DNA of 26,055 nt from CAZCGA01 sp964498075 (GTDB lineage: Bacteria > Desulfobacterota > Binatia > HRBIN30). Within the stretch, counting starts at the first letter, position 1, and each line of letters starts with the position of its first letter. A program made the position numbers and the translations under genes. Where the stretch lies: the NCBI GenBank assembly GCA_964498075.1, contig CAZCGA010000096.1:1-26055 (forward strand), read 5' to 3'. Positions 14,700-23,961 of the stretch are shown in pieces. The notes under the pieces are model-generated. The model was given only the letters and a program-made list of their open reading frames with translations. It was not told the origin of the DNA and ran no database searches.

Positions 14700-15692
14700 T
14701 CAAGGGCTCGGCAGCGCCGGCATGCCGTGTCGGTAGAGACCGGCGACGATACGCTCGATCGGCGTCTCCTCCAGCGACAGGTCGGCGATGGTGGCGCGCT
14801 CGGCGAGCCAGGCGATGAGCTGCGCTGCCGGCACGAGGTCACGGCGGAAACGCAGCACCAACCGCTCGGGACCGCGTTCCTCGACTTCGACGTCCGGGGG
14901 AACCTGCGGCGGTGCCGGGCCCTCGAAGTCGACGCGCAGGCGGCGTTCGCTGCCGAAGCTGCGCCGGATCTGCTCCACCGAGCCATCGTAGACGACGCGG
15001 CCGTGATCGATGAGGATCATGCGCGGGCACAACCGCTCGATGTCGGAGAGATCATGCGTGGTCAGCAAGATGGTGGTGCCGCGTTCGCGGTTCTCCGCCG
15101 CCAGAAAAGTGCGGATCGTCTCCTTCGCCACGACATCCAAGCCGATCGTCGGCTCGTCGAGGAACAGCAGATCGGGCGCGTGCACCAGCGCCGCCACCAG
15201 CTCGCAACGCATGCGTTGGCCGAGCGAAAGCTTGCGCACCGGAGTGTCCAGCAGCGGCTCCACCTCCAGCATCGGAACCAGGCGGTCGAGCTGTGCGCTG
15301 TAGGCGTGCGCCGAGAGGTTGTAGATGTGGCGCAGCAGCTCGAACGACTCGATCACCGGCAGGTCCCACCAGAGCTGCGTACGCTGGCCGAAGACCACGC
15401 CAATGTGTGCGACGTGCGCGATACGCTCGCGGCGCGGCACGCGGCTGGCGACGTGCACCTCGCCGGCGGTCGGTTCGAGGACGCCGGTGAGCATCTTGAC
15501 CGTCGTCGACTTGCCCGCGCCGTTCGGTCCGATGAAGCCGACGAACTCTCCAGCCTCGATGCGAAAAGAGATCCCGTCGACGGCGCGCACGACGTCGGAG
15601 CGCGCCTCGAAGAGATTGCGCAGCGCGCCCAGCGTGCCGCGATGGTGCCGCGCCACGCGGTACTCCTTGCGTAACTCAACTACCTCGATCAT
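14700..15692 (-). CDS. ABC-2-type exporter ATP-binding protein
   Basis: 330 residues with one ABC ATPase domain: Walker A GPNGAGKST, Q-loop VFGQRTQLWWDLP, signature LSLGQRMR, Walker B LLFLDEPTIGLD and switch His in LTTHDLSD. The LSLGQRMR signature and WWDLP segment are characteristic of the subfamily that pairs with PF06182-type ABC-2 permeases. After about residue 235 a C-terminal accessory domain follows, as in drug and polysaccharide exporters. It is the third gene of an operon after two permeases, three bases after the preceding stop. The complex should export an unidentified lipid, drug or polymer across the inner membrane. Confidence 0.92.
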   Translation of the reverse strand: MIEVVELRKEYRVARHHRGTLGALRNLFEARSDVVRAVDGISFRIEAGEFVGFIGPNGAGKSTTVKMLTGVLEPTAGEVHVASRVPRRERIAHVAHIGVVFGQRTQLWWDLPVIESFELLRHIYNLSAHAYSAQLDRLVPMLEVEPLLDTPVRKLSLGQRMRCELVAALVHAPDLLFLDEPTIGLDVVAKETIRTFLAAENRERGTTILLTTHDLSDIERLCPRMILIDHGRVVYDGSVEQIRRSFGSERRLRVDFEGPAPPQVPPDVEVEERGPERLVLRFRRDLVPAAQLIAWLAERATIADLSLEETPIERIVAGLYRHGMPALPSP

Positions 15693-15695
15693 GGC

Positions 15696-16508
15696 TCAGC
15701 TGCCGGTGGACTCGTAGCGCCGCAGCCCGCGGCTGAACGCCGTGCGCGCCCCGAGCAGCACGCTGGCGCAGACCGCGGGTGCCAGCCACGGCATCCACTG
15801 GGGCCACCCCGCCGCCGTGGTGCGCTGCAGCGCCGCCAGCGCCGGGAAGTAGTTCACGAAAGCCAGCGGGATGCCGTAGGTCAGCACGCGCCGGAACCAG
15901 CGCGCGTAGATCGACACCGGGTAGCTGAGCGCCGCGCTGCCTCCGTAAGTCAGCATGTTCTGCAGCTCGTTGGTCTCGCCCAGCGTCCAGAACTGTGACG
16001 CGGCGCCGAGGATCACCACGCCGGCGAAGAACAGCATACCGCCGACGACTCCAATGCACACCCAGCCGATTGCGGCGGCTTCGAGATCGAGCACGATCGC
16101 CGCGATGCTCAATACGAGCAGGCCCTGCGTGATCCGACCGAGCTTGCGGATCTCGAACCATTGGGCAGCGACCTGTAGGATCACGCCGCGCGGCCGCAAC
16201 AACCAGCGGTCCATCTCGCCGCGAGTGAGGTATCTCCCAAAGTTCTCGAAGCCGGGCAGGCAGCCCTCGATCGTCGCCCAGGAAACCTCGACCATGCCGT
16301 ACAGCAGGGCCAGCTCCGCCAGGCTCCAGCCCTGAAGCGCCCCGAACTTGCGGACCAAGAAGTAGATCGGCAGGAAGTCGGCCATCACCACCAAGAAGTC
16401 CGCCGCGGTGCGGATCACAAACGAGGTGCGGTACTGCATCTGAGCACGCACGCTCGCGCCAATCAGACGGACGTACAGGCGCAGGCTCGACACGGGCGCG
16501 CCGCTCAT
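15696..16508 (-). CDS. ABC-2-type permease, second subunit (PF06182-like)
   Basis: 270 residues with about six hydrophobic segments. Motifs shared with ABC-2 family transporter proteins include YRTSFVIRTAADF at the first helix, ENFGRYLTRGEMDRWLLRPR in the cytoplasmic loop, and SYPVSIYARWFRRVLTYGIP before the last helices. The ATG at 16508 overlaps the stop of the first permease (ATGA), so the frame from 17381 is read-through. It probably forms a heterodimer with the upstream permease and is driven by the downstream ATPase. Confidence 0.85.
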   Translation of the reverse strand: MSGAPVSSLRLYVRLIGASVRAQMQYRTSFVIRTAADFLVVMADFLPIYFLVRKFGALQGWSLAELALLYGMVEVSWATIEGCLPGFENFGRYLTRGEMDRWLLRPRGVILQVAAQWFEIRKLGRITQGLLVLSIAAIVLDLEAAAIGWVCIGVVGGMLFFAGVVILGAASQFWTLGETNELQNMLTYGGSAALSYPVSIYARWFRRVLTYGIPLAFVNYFPALAALQRTTAAGWPQWMPWLAPAVCASVLLGARTAFSRGLRRYESTGS

Positions 16509-17320
16509 CCGCCCTGCGCGGCGAGACGGCGCGTGCCGCGCCTCTCGACAACAGCGGACAGCCACAGCAGCACGCCCAGCCACAGCACCTGATGCGCCAG
16601 GCCGAACGCCAGGGCTGCGCCGCGCAGCGTGCCGTTGGCAACCGCGATGGGCGTATAGACCGCGCCGCGGAACGGCAGCAGGTCGGCCAGCGCCCGTGCC
16701 GGTCCGGGGTAGAAGTCGAGGGGCACGACGACGCCTCCGAAGAAAAAGGTCGCAATCAGCAGGACACCGAGCGGGCCACGCGCGTTCTCCATCCAGAAAG
16801 CCGTCGCGCTGCCGAGGTACATGAGCGCCGCGGCGATGCCGACGCCCAACGGGATGGCAACCGGCACCCACAGCACCGTCCAGCGCAACGGCAGCGGCAG
16901 CGCGTACAGCAGCACCGCCGCGCTGTAGAGTACGACGGCGCGGGTCAGGACGTAGTACAGCGCCGAGCCGTAGCTCTCGGCGACGTGCCGGGCCCACAAC
17001 GACACGGGCCGGGCGATATCGACGACGATGTCGCCGCTGCGGATGCGCTCGGACAGGTCGATGCCGACCTGTGTCGACATCACACCCAGCACCATCAGCA
17101 GCGACTCGGACGTCGCGAAGTAGCGCACTGCTTCCTCGACGCGCCACCCGGCCACCTCGGCGCGGCCGCGAAAAAAGGCGAAGAATACCTGCGCGTGGAT
17201 CAGGAAGAAGAAGAAATTGACCGTGATCCCCGTCCAGTTGGCGAGCCGGTACGCCGCGCAGCGCTGGAACGCACAGCGAGCGAAGCGCGGATAGACGCGG
17301 AACGACGGAGCGTGCGACAT
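16505..17320 (-). CDS. ABC-2-type permease, first subunit (PF06182-like)
   Basis: 271 residues, polytopic. The amphipathic start FQRCAAYRLANWTGITVNFFFF is followed by a cytoplasmic loop SERIRSGDIVVDIARPVSLW, the hallmark region preceding helix three in this family, then FYPGPARALADLLPFRGAVY near the C-terminal helices. It opens the exporter operon (permease, permease, ATPase); each junction is an overlap or a gap of three bases, indicating one transcript. The ATG at 17320 has only a modest ribosome site (AGGG, about 11 bases away). The bases from 17321 to 17511 contain nothing I can identify and probably hold the promoter. Confidence 0.85.
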   Translation of the reverse strand: MSHAPSFRVYPRFARCAFQRCAAYRLANWTGITVNFFFFLIHAQVFFAFFRGRAEVAGWRVEEAVRYFATSESLLMVLGVMSTQVGIDLSERIRSGDIVVDIARPVSLWARHVAESYGSALYYVLTRAVVLYSAAVLLYALPLPLRWTVLWVPVAIPLGVGIAAALMYLGSATAFWMENARGPLGVLLIATFFFGGVVVPLDFYPGPARALADLLPFRGAVYTPIAVANGTLRGAALAFGLAHQVLWLGVLLWLSAVVERRGTRRLAAQGG

Positions 17321-17511
17321 CTGACCGTGCCCTGTGGAGAGCGAGGGCGTGACGGTTATCCCAGATCGCGGCGCGACTCAACCCGTGATCGAAAGGGGTG
17401 AACTCGACGGATCAAGGACGGGTTCGTGCTCGAGAACAGTATCGGGCGCAACCGCGGCCTGCGTCTCCGCGTCGACGGCGACCCGGGGCACGGCGAGAGC
17501 CGCGACGGCGA

Positions 17512-17910
17512 TCAGGTACGCCCGGGTGCACGCGTGACAGTCCACGGTGCCGGGCGCGTCCGCGTCTGATGCGGGAATCCACCTCCGAGCGCTATCCGCT
17601 GCGGACCGACGCCGCCGCCCAGTCGCTGGCGCTTCCAGGCCTCAGTCTGCTGGCGCAGGGCCACCGCATCGAGCCCCAAGACGTCGCAGATGCTGCGGAA
17701 GGAGAACACCCAGTGGACATCGTCGGAACGAATCCACGCCTCGGCTTCGTTGAACAGACGGCGTCGCTTGGGGTTCGGGGCACCGAGATTCTTTTGAAAG
17801 CATTCGATGGCGTCAGCCAGTATCGCCACCATGAGCTGCCATTCGGGAGGCGCGGTGGCTCGCGCGCCGCGCGCTGGCTCGTTCAGGATATCCGGTTCGA
17901 ACACACCCAC
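17512..17910 (-). CDS. Small conserved protein of unknown function
   Basis: 132 residues. The central part (about 25-92) reads AILADAIECFQKNL, RRRLFNEAEAWIRSDD, WVFSFRSICDVLGLDAVALR and looks helical; I have the impression of a family recurring in deltaproteobacterial genomes, with the layout 'AEAWI-x-SDD-x-x-W-x-FSF-x-x-IC-x-x-LGLD'. No signal peptide or membrane helix is seen. The final 35 residues are Arg/Pro-rich and may be variable. GTG at 17910 has a GGGGAGG ribosome site six bases upstream, which decides the start and the strand over the longer antisense frame. Genes on both sides point away or are unrelated, so it is probably monocistronic. Function unknown. Confidence 0.68.
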   Translation of the reverse strand: MGVFEPDILNEPARGARATAPPEWQLMVAILADAIECFQKNLGAPNPKRRRLFNEAEAWIRSDDVHWVFSFRSICDVLGLDAVALRQQTEAWKRQRLGGGVGPQRIALGGGFPHQTRTRPAPWTVTRAPGRT

Positions 17911-18230
17911 AGCCGACCTCCCCGATCACGTTGTAGTCTGCTAAGCATGGCGAGCAAGGCATGTTCCAGCGGACACGGCAGATGACCACGCGTTCGGCGG
18001 CCTTGGGGCTTGGGAGTTGGCGTCGCCCGCGATTGACAGCTGTCTGGTTTTCTGGACAACGTGAGGTGTTACAGCTGTATGCCCCGCCGGGTCAGTACCT
18101 TCACCGTGCGCGAGCGGTCTCGCTTCCGCGACCGCTTGCGTGGAACCGCGGTGCAATCGTCGGGGATCCGAATCCAGACGGCGTCCTGGTACGGCCGTTG
18201 CTGTTTCTTCTACAAGGATAGGCGTTTCCC
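17911..18230. other. Divergent intergenic region, no gene seen
   Basis: About 320 bases between the divergent small-protein and sensor-kinase genes. ACAGCTGT occurs twice (18036-18043 and 18070-18077). TTGACA at 18033-18038 has no matching -10 box at 16-18 bases. No clear sigma54 -24/-12 element was found. An 86-codon plus frame here is unlike any protein family and is not called. Confidence 0.5.
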
Positions 18231-19754
18231 GTGTTAGCGAGGTTTGCGGCATTTCTTGACGCATCAATCGGCCGGCGCCTTGCCCTCGGCATGGGGACCA
18301 TGTTGTTGGCGGGGCTCGCCCTATCGACGGCCCTCTTCGTCCGTGACGAGCGCCACGAGATGCAGGAGATCTTGTGGGAGAAGGGCAAGACGGCAGTGAA
18401 CATCACCACGGCGCGCCTGGCCGACTCGGCCGCGCAGCGCGATGCGGACGCCTTGGTGGAGGAGCTGCAACCGCTCATCGAGGATCGCGACTTCGACTAC
18501 GCCTACGTCTTCGACGAGGCGCGCTTGATGGCGATCGTCACCGATGAGGGCACCATGGCGGTTCCGCAGGAGCCGTTTCCGCCGCTCAACTCACTGCGAC
18601 CGGGGCGCGCCGTCGCGCGCATGGCCGATGATTACATGGAGGTCCTGGCGCCGATCGTAGCCAATGGAAACGTGGTCGCGGGACTGGGGCTCGGTGTCTC
18701 CCTCGATCTGCTCGCCCGTCAAGTGCACCGTATCCGGTTGCGCCTGCTCCTGGTCACCGCTGGGTTGATCAGCAGTGCGCTGTTCTTCATCTTCTGGTGG
18801 ACCCGGAGCACGGTGGCGCCGCTCGTGGAGCTGACGCAGGGCGCGCAGCGCTTGACGCACGGCGATCTGAGCGTCCGCGTCCCGGTGCAGCGACTCGACG
18901 AGGTCGGGACGCTGGCCTCGACGTTCAACCAACTTGCCGATTCGTTGCAGCGCACGATGCAAGAGAAGGATCGGGCCTTGACCGAGACCAACCGGTTGTA
19001 CCGCAACCTCAAGGTGGCGCGGGCCCGGCTCGGACGTGCCGAGCGCTTGAGCGCGGTCGGCATGTTGGCGGCCGGGGTGTCACACGAGCTCAACAACCCG
19101 CTCGGGATCATCCTCTCGACCGCCGGCAACCTGCGAGAAGGTTTGGGTGAGAAGCATCCGTGGGCCGAGGACGTGATGATCATCGAAGCCGAGACCCAGC
19201 GCTGCCGGCGCATCATTCAAGGTTTGCTCAACTTCGCGGCGAGCGGTGGCAGCCACCCGGTCGAGGTCGACCTCAACGTGTTGCTGCGGGAAACGTTCAC
19301 CCTGGCGGTGCGCGACGAGCGCGCCCGGCAGGTCACGGCGGACTGGCAGCTCGATCCGCACTTGCCGATGTTGTGGATCGATCCGCACCAGATGCAGCAG
19401 GTGTTCCTCAACCTGTTGATGAATGCCGCGGATGCCATGGAGGGCCGCGGGCTGGTCAGCCTGCGCACCGCGGACTCGATCGACGGCGGGCGCCGCAAGG
19501 TGCTCGCTGAGTTCGCCGATCACGGCTGCGGCATCGCCGCCACCGACCTGGACCACATCTTCGATCCCTTCTATACCACCAAGAAAGGCGGTGCCGGCTT
19601 CGGCCTCGGTCTGGCCGTGAGCTACGGCATCATCGCAGCGCACGGCGGCGAGATCACCGTGACCTCCGAGCTGGGGCGGGGCAGTGTCTTCACCATTACC
19701 CTCCCCGTGCAGTCCGAGTCGGCACGCGTCGAGACGTCCAGTCAGATGAGGTGA
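18231..19754 (+). CDS. Membrane sensor histidine kinase (NtrB-like)
   Basis: 507 residues. Two membrane helices (about 17-37 and 170-190) flank a periplasmic sensor of about 130 residues. A HAMP domain (TVAPLVELTQGAQRLTHGDL onward to about 240) and a short coiled coil follow. The HisKA box is GMLAAGVSHELNNPLG with phospho-acceptor His285. The ATPase domain has an N-box (QQVFLNLLMNAADAM), G1 DHGCGI and G2 GFGLGL. It should autophosphorylate in response to an envelope signal and phosphorylate the response regulator that starts one base after its stop. GTG at 18231 is used, with AAGGA about ten bases or more upstream. The N-box and SHELNNPLG motif match kinases that pair with sigma54 activators. 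Confidence 0.92.
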   Translation: MLARFAAFLDASIGRRLALGMGTMLLAGLALSTALFVRDERHEMQEILWEKGKTAVNITTARLADSAAQRDADALVEELQPLIEDRDFDYAYVFDEARLMAIVTDEGTMAVPQEPFPPLNSLRPGRAVARMADDYMEVLAPIVANGNVVAGLGLGVSLDLLARQVHRIRLRLLLVTAGLISSALFFIFWWTRSTVAPLVELTQGAQRLTHGDLSVRVPVQRLDEVGTLASTFNQLADSLQRTMQEKDRALTETNRLYRNLKVARARLGRAERLSAVGMLAAGVSHELNNPLGIILSTAGNLREGLGEKHPWAEDVMIIEAETQRCRRIIQGLLNFAASGGSHPVEVDLNVLLRETFTLAVRDERARQVTADWQLDPHLPMLWIDPHQMQQVFLNLLMNAADAMEGRGLVSLRTADSIDGGRRKVLAEFADHGCGIAATDLDHIFDPFYTTKKGGAGFGLGLAVSYGIIAAHGGEITVTSELGRGSVFTITLPVQSESARVETSSQMR

Positions 19755-19755
19755 C

Positions 19756-21123
19756 ATGCAGTACCGGATGTTGTTGCTCGATGATGAAGTGAACCTGTGT
19801 CGCTCGCTGAGCCGGGCACTGCAGCGCGAGGATCTGCAGATCGACACGTTCACCAACCCCACCGAGGCCGTCGAGGCCTTGTCCCGCACGACGTACACCT
19901 TGGCCCTGGTGGACTTGATGATGCCCGGCATGAGCGGGCTGGACTTTCTGCGCGAAGTGCGGCGGCTCAGCCCCGACACGCTGGTGGTGATCATGACGGC
20001 GTATGCCACCATTCAGACCGCCGTCGAGGCCATGCGGTCCGGGGCCTTCGACTACTTGCAGAAGCCGTTCACCAACGAAGAAGCGCGGCGCCACGTCGAC
20101 CGCGCGCTGCAGCACTTCCAGCTCCAGCAGGAGAACCGCAACCTGCGCGATCAGCTCGTCAGCCGTTACGGCATGACCAACATCGTCGGCGTCAGCAAGC
20201 CCATGCAGGAAGTGTTTCGCGTCGTCGAGCGAGTCGCTAACTCCAACGCCACGGTGCTCATCAGCGGTGAGAGCGGAACGGGCAAGGAGCTGATCGCCCG
20301 CGCCCTGCACACCCAATCCGGGCGGAGCGGCGGGCCGTTCGTGCCCATCAACTGTGGCGCCATCCCGTCGGAGCTGCTCGAGAGCGAGCTGTTCGGGTAC
20401 GAGAAGGGCGCCTTCACCGGCGCCCACAACACCAAGAAGGGGCAGGTCGAGCAAGCCGACGGCGGCACGCTCTTCCTCGACGAGATCAGCGAGCTGTTGC
20501 CGCGGCTGCAGGTGAAGCTGCTGCGCGTGCTCCAAGAGCGCGAGCTGCAGCGCGTCGGCGGCGACCGCGCCATCAAAGTAGACGTCCGCGTGATCGCCGC
20601 CACCAACGCCGAGCTGACGGAGCGGATCAAGACCGGCGAGTTCCGCAACGATCTCTACTACCGCCTCAACGTCGTCTCGCTGCGCATCCCGCCGTTGCGC
20701 GAGCGCATCGATGACATCCTACCGCTGGCGCACCACTTCTTGCGCAAGCACGACGGCGGCAGCCGGATCACGGGCTTCGATGCGGTCACCGCGCAGATCC
20801 TGCGGCGACACCAGTGGCCGGGCAATGTCCGCGAGCTGGAGAACGTCATCGAGCGCGCCACGCTCCTCGCCAAGAGCGAGGAGATCACGGTCTCCGACCT
20901 CCCACCCGAGTTGCACGCCGGCATCGACGTCGAGCGGACGGCCCCGATCGGTAAGAGTCTGAGCGCCGCCCGTGAGGACTTCGAACGCTACTTCATCCTC
21001 GAGTGCCTGCGACGGCATCAAGGGAACGTCAGCCGCGCCGCGCGCGAGGCCGGCCTGCACCGGCAGAACTTCTACCAGAAGCTGCACAAGTACGGCATCC
21101 AGCGGAAAGACTACACGACGTAG
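19756..21123 (+). CDS. NtrC-family sigma54-dependent response regulator
   Basis: 455 residues in the classic three-domain order. The receiver (1-120) has phospho-acceptor Asp53 in VDLMMPG and the conserved Lys in QKPF. The AAA+ domain has Walker A GESGTGKE (171-178), the sigma54-contact loop GAFTGA (218-223), Walker B GGTLFLDE (236-243) and HQWPGNVREL. A Fis-type helix-turn-helix lies at the C-terminus (HQGNVSRAAREAGLHRQNFY). When phosphorylated it should activate sigma54 promoters. It follows its kinase by one base. The regulon is unknown, as no obvious sigma54 promoter was found nearby. A decayed copy of its last 25 codons occurs at 24108-24192. Confidence 0.95.
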   Translation: MQYRMLLLDDEVNLCRSLSRALQREDLQIDTFTNPTEAVEALSRTTYTLALVDLMMPGMSGLDFLREVRRLSPDTLVVIMTAYATIQTAVEAMRSGAFDYLQKPFTNEEARRHVDRALQHFQLQQENRNLRDQLVSRYGMTNIVGVSKPMQEVFRVVERVANSNATVLISGESGTGKELIARALHTQSGRSGGPFVPINCGAIPSELLESELFGYEKGAFTGAHNTKKGQVEQADGGTLFLDEISELLPRLQVKLLRVLQERELQRVGGDRAIKVDVRVIAATNAELTERIKTGEFRNDLYYRLNVVSLRIPPLRERIDDILPLAHHFLRKHDGGSRITGFDAVTAQILRRHQWPGNVRELENVIERATLLAKSEEITVSDLPPELHAGIDVERTAPIGKSLSAAREDFERYFILECLRRHQGNVSRAAREAGLHRQNFYQKLHKYGIQRKDYTT

Positions 21124-21142
21124 CGCGCGTCCGACGGCATCT

Positions 21143-21158
21143 GACGCCTACCGGCGTC
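21143..21158. terminator. Weak hairpin between convergent genes
   Basis: GACGCC and GGCGTC form a six-pair stem with a TACC loop at the junction of the convergent response-regulator and Cys-rich secreted genes. There is no T-run on either side, so a terminator role is only possible, not shown. It overlaps the last codons of the minus-strand gene. Confidence 0.25.
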
Positions 21159-22197
21159 GCCGACAAATCAACGTCAATCGATCAGTGTCCATCGCGTGCG
21201 CGGCACGGGGCGAACCGTTGCTCTTGATGCGCAGCGTGAGCTTGCCCGGGCGGCCGCGCGGCCCCGGCGAGACGCGGATCATCGCGAGCGGTGTACACAC
21301 GTTCGCGGCGCTCAGCTCTGGCGGTATGGTGACCAAACGTCTGCACACGCCAGGGCTTCCCGATGTATCGCAATCGCCGTTGGTGGTGCAGGGCACCCCC
21401 ACGCCGGTAAAGCCGTTGACGCAAATCCCCTGGACATGCGCCCCCGCTTGGGTGAGCGCAGACTCGAGAGCGGCGCGCGCATCTGCGGCTGCCGCCGAGT
21501 GCGAACGGCTGCCGGGGCGGATGAAGCGGACCGTGCGCACACCGCTGGCGGCGCATGGCAACGCGCCATCGGCGACGTTGAAGCACATGCCGAGAGCGAA
21601 CGTGCAGGCGCGGTCGAAGCGAAACAACCCGAAGTCGCACGTCGGGTCATTCTCGGTGCAGACGAGCGTTGTTGCCCCGGGCCCGGACGTGCCCGGCACG
21701 GCGCCGCGCGGTGTGATCCATTCGTGCAGGCAATCGGCGGCGGCCGAGCCGCCACCAGGAACCATTGCGCAGCCGGTGGTACTGCCGCTGTCGCTGCACC
21801 GTGAGCCCGTGACGAGCACTCCGAACTCGAAACATTGAAAGTTGGACAGCTGGGCCTGGTAGTACTTTACCCCGGTGAAAGTCTCACCATCGGCAGAGGT
21901 CTGTAGGTCCAGCCCACCGGTAGGGCTGCAGGGGCCGGGCTCCCTGGGAGGAAAGGTCAGGGCTCCGGTGGTGATGTCAATCGTGCCCGTCCCCGTGTCG
22001 CCGCCGTCATCGGTGTAGGTGACGCTGTTTCCGGCCTGCACGACATTCCAAAGCGTAGCACGATCACGGCGGATGTCCTGCACAGTCACGAGCCATCGCC
22101 CGGTGATGTCCACCGTCGCTGCTCCCATTCGTGGGGTGGTAACGACTACCAGGAGGAGGCAACACAGTTGCCGGATCCATACCGAACGGTGTGTCAT
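21148..22197 (-). CDS. Secreted Cys-rich protein of unknown function
   Basis: 349 residues. A signal peptide (QLCCLLLVVVTTPRMGAA) is followed by a beta-rich region (DITGRWLVTVQD, VTYTDDGGDTGTGTIDITTG) resembling lipocalin-like or META-type secreted modules. Many paired cysteines follow, including a segment near 265-290 with CVNGFTGVGVPC, CTTNGDC and SPGVC. That C-TNGDC-type motif recurs in extracellular proteins of some uncultured deltaproteobacterial lineages, in my experience. The ATG at 22197 has GAGGGGG six bases upstream. The basic end RLTLICRRRR is unusual. It stands alone, divergent from the CocE-type gene and convergent with the response regulator. A surface or extracellular role is inferred; no catalytic motif seen. 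Confidence 0.75.
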   Translation of the reverse strand: MTHRSVWIRQLCCLLLVVVTTPRMGAATVDITGRWLVTVQDIRRDRATLWNVVQAGNSVTYTDDGGDTGTGTIDITTGALTFPPREPGPCSPTGGLDLQTSADGETFTGVKYYQAQLSNFQCFEFGVLVTGSRCSDSGSTTGCAMVPGGGSAAADCLHEWITPRGAVPGTSGPGATTLVCTENDPTCDFGLFRFDRACTFALGMCFNVADGALPCAASGVRTVRFIRPGSRSHSAAAADARAALESALTQAGAHVQGICVNGFTGVGVPCTTNGDCDTSGSPGVCRRLVTIPPELSAANVCTPLAMIRVSPGPRGRPGKLTLRIKSNGSPRAAHAMDTDRLTLICRRRR

Positions 22198-22392
22198 GCG
22201 AACCCCCTCTCGCCGACGAGCGGCACTGGCGCCGCGAGTTCATACATAGTCCCGCTTGCTGCCTTCGCGCAAACGATCCGGCCTTCCGCACGGACGCAAG
22301 CCGGGCTAGCCGTCCGATGCTCGTATGCACGACACCGCCTTGCTCCGCGCATCCCCCAAGAGCATGCTGGGTCCAAAGTCGAGGAGGCTCCC

Positions 22393-23961
22393 ATGTTCCA
22401 CCGACTGCGCGTCGAGAAAGACGTGCCGATCCCGGTGCGCGACGGCGGCACCGTCTCAGCCAACGTCTTCCGCCCGGCCGAGGGCAGCGGGTTCCCGGTG
22501 ATCATCACGCTCGGTCCCTACCCAAAGGACATCCCCTTCAGCCAGTGGAACCCGGCGGCGTGGAGCCACCTGCCGGAGCAGGGCGAGCACATGCACTGGG
22601 AGACGGTGGACCCGGAGTGGTGGGTGCCGCAGGGCTACGCCGTCGTGCGCTGCGACACACGCGGCACCGGCAAGTCGCCGGGCCGGCCGCGACTGCTCTC
22701 GCGCGCCGAGGCCGAGGACTTCTACGACTGCGTCGAGTGGGCGGGCACGCAGAGCTGGAGCAACGGGAAGGTCGCGGTGATGGGGGTCTCGTACTTCGCC
22801 ATGAACGCGTGGCGCGTCGCTGCGCTGCGGCCGCCGCACCTGGCGGCGATCGTCCCCTGGGAGGGCGCGGTCGACCTGTACCGCGACGCGAATCGGCACG
22901 GCGGGATCTACTCGAGCGGCTTCATGCGCGCCTGGGACAGCCACACGCGTCGCTACCAGACCGACGGCGGTGCCGCCGATCCGGCGCCGCTCCCTCCGGA
23001 GACGTACACCGAGCTGTACGCGCGCAATAACCCCAATCTGTCCGATATCGAGGTGCCGCTGCTCTCCGCCGGAAACTGGAGCGGCGCCGGCCTCCACCTG
23101 CGCGGCAACGTCGAGGGCTACCTCGCAGCCGGCTCGGCGCACAAGTTCCTCCAGATGCACGTCGGCGACCATGTCGGTCCGTTCTACTCGCTCGAAGGGC
23201 GCCTTGTGCAGAGGCGCTTCCTGGAGCAGTTCCTGCGCAGCGTCGACACCGGCATCACGCGCGAGCCGCCGATCCGGCTCGCGATCCGCCGCGACCACGA
23301 CCACTACCGCTGGCGCTACGAGAACGAGTGGCCGATCGCACGCACGCAGTGGACCGAGTGCCATCTCGATGCAGACGCGATGAGTCTGTCGATGGCGCGG
23401 CCTACGCAGTCGCGCTCGGTGAGTTACAGCGCGGAGCCCGGCGCCGCGCCGCCAAGCGTGAGGTTCGCAACCCAGCCGTTCGAGCGGGAGACCGAGGTCA
23501 CCGGCCCGATCAAGCTGAAGCTCTGGGTGTCATCGAGCGCCGACGACGCCGACCTGTTCGCGATCGTGCGCAACCTGCGCCCCGACGGAACCGAGGTCGT
23601 GTATCCCGGACCGCAGCCGCAGGGTGGAAGCACTGTTGCCGTCGCCTACGGCTGGCTGCGCCTCTCGCACCGCAAGCTCGATCCGGTGCGATCCACTCCG
23701 TACCGCCCCTACCACACCCACGACGAGATGCAGAAAGTACGGCTGGGCGAGCCGGTCCCCGTCGAGATCGAGATCCTGCCTACGAGCGCGGTCTTCGAGC
23801 CCGGCCACCGGCTGGTGATCGAGGTCAGCGCACAGGACGACCCGCGCATCATGTTCCAGCACGACGACGAGCGCGACCGCATCCGGCGCGGCACATGCAC
23901 TATTCACACGGGCGCAGCGTTCGACTCGCACCTGCTGCTGCCGATCATCCCGGAGCGGTGA
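22393..23961 (+). CDS. CocE/NonD-family alpha/beta hydrolase
   Basis: 522 residues with the Xaa-Pro dipeptidyl-peptidase/cocaine-esterase layout: an alpha/beta-hydrolase domain (VPVRDG-type start, VRCDTRGTGKSPG at 86-98), the nucleophile elbow GVSYFA with Ser133, and a C-terminal jelly-roll domain (from about 365: GPIKLKLWVSSSADDADLFAIV). The family cleaves esters or amides. The usual GWYD segment carrying the catalytic Asp reads GNWSGAGLHLRG (227-238), and the likely catalytic His is in HVGDHVG (His260), so the triad Asp is not obvious. No signal peptide; cytoplasmic. ATG 22393 is fixed by GAGGAGG five bases upstream; the longer frame from 22168 is rejected. The substrate is unknown; other bacteria use relatives on esters and beta-lactam-like acyl groups. 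Confidence 0.88.
   Translation: MFHRLRVEKDVPIPVRDGGTVSANVFRPAEGSGFPVIITLGPYPKDIPFSQWNPAAWSHLPEQGEHMHWETVDPEWWVPQGYAVVRCDTRGTGKSPGRPRLLSRAEAEDFYDCVEWAGTQSWSNGKVAVMGVSYFAMNAWRVAALRPPHLAAIVPWEGAVDLYRDANRHGGIYSSGFMRAWDSHTRRYQTDGGAADPAPLPPETYTELYARNNPNLSDIEVPLLSAGNWSGAGLHLRGNVEGYLAAGSAHKFLQMHVGDHVGPFYSLEGRLVQRRFLEQFLRSVDTGITREPPIRLAIRRDHDHYRWRYENEWPIARTQWTECHLDADAMSLSMARPTQSRSVSYSAEPGAAPPSVRFATQPFERETEVTGPIKLKLWVSSSADDADLFAIVRNLRPDGTEVVYPGPQPQGGSTVAVAYGWLRLSHRKLDPVRSTPYRPYHTHDEMQKVRLGEPVPVEIEILPTSAVFEPGHRLVIEVSAQDDPRIMFQHDDERDRIRRGTCTIHTGAAFDSHLLLPIIPER

Noticed and set aside
16509..17381. N-terminal extension of the second ABC permease frame
   Set aside because: It lies over the first permease gene in another frame; the start at 16508 begins the family-like sequence.
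17398..17985. Plus-strand frame of 195 codons opposite the small conserved protein
   Set aside because: The minus-strand gene has a clear ribosome site and protein-like conserved motifs; the plus frame has neither.
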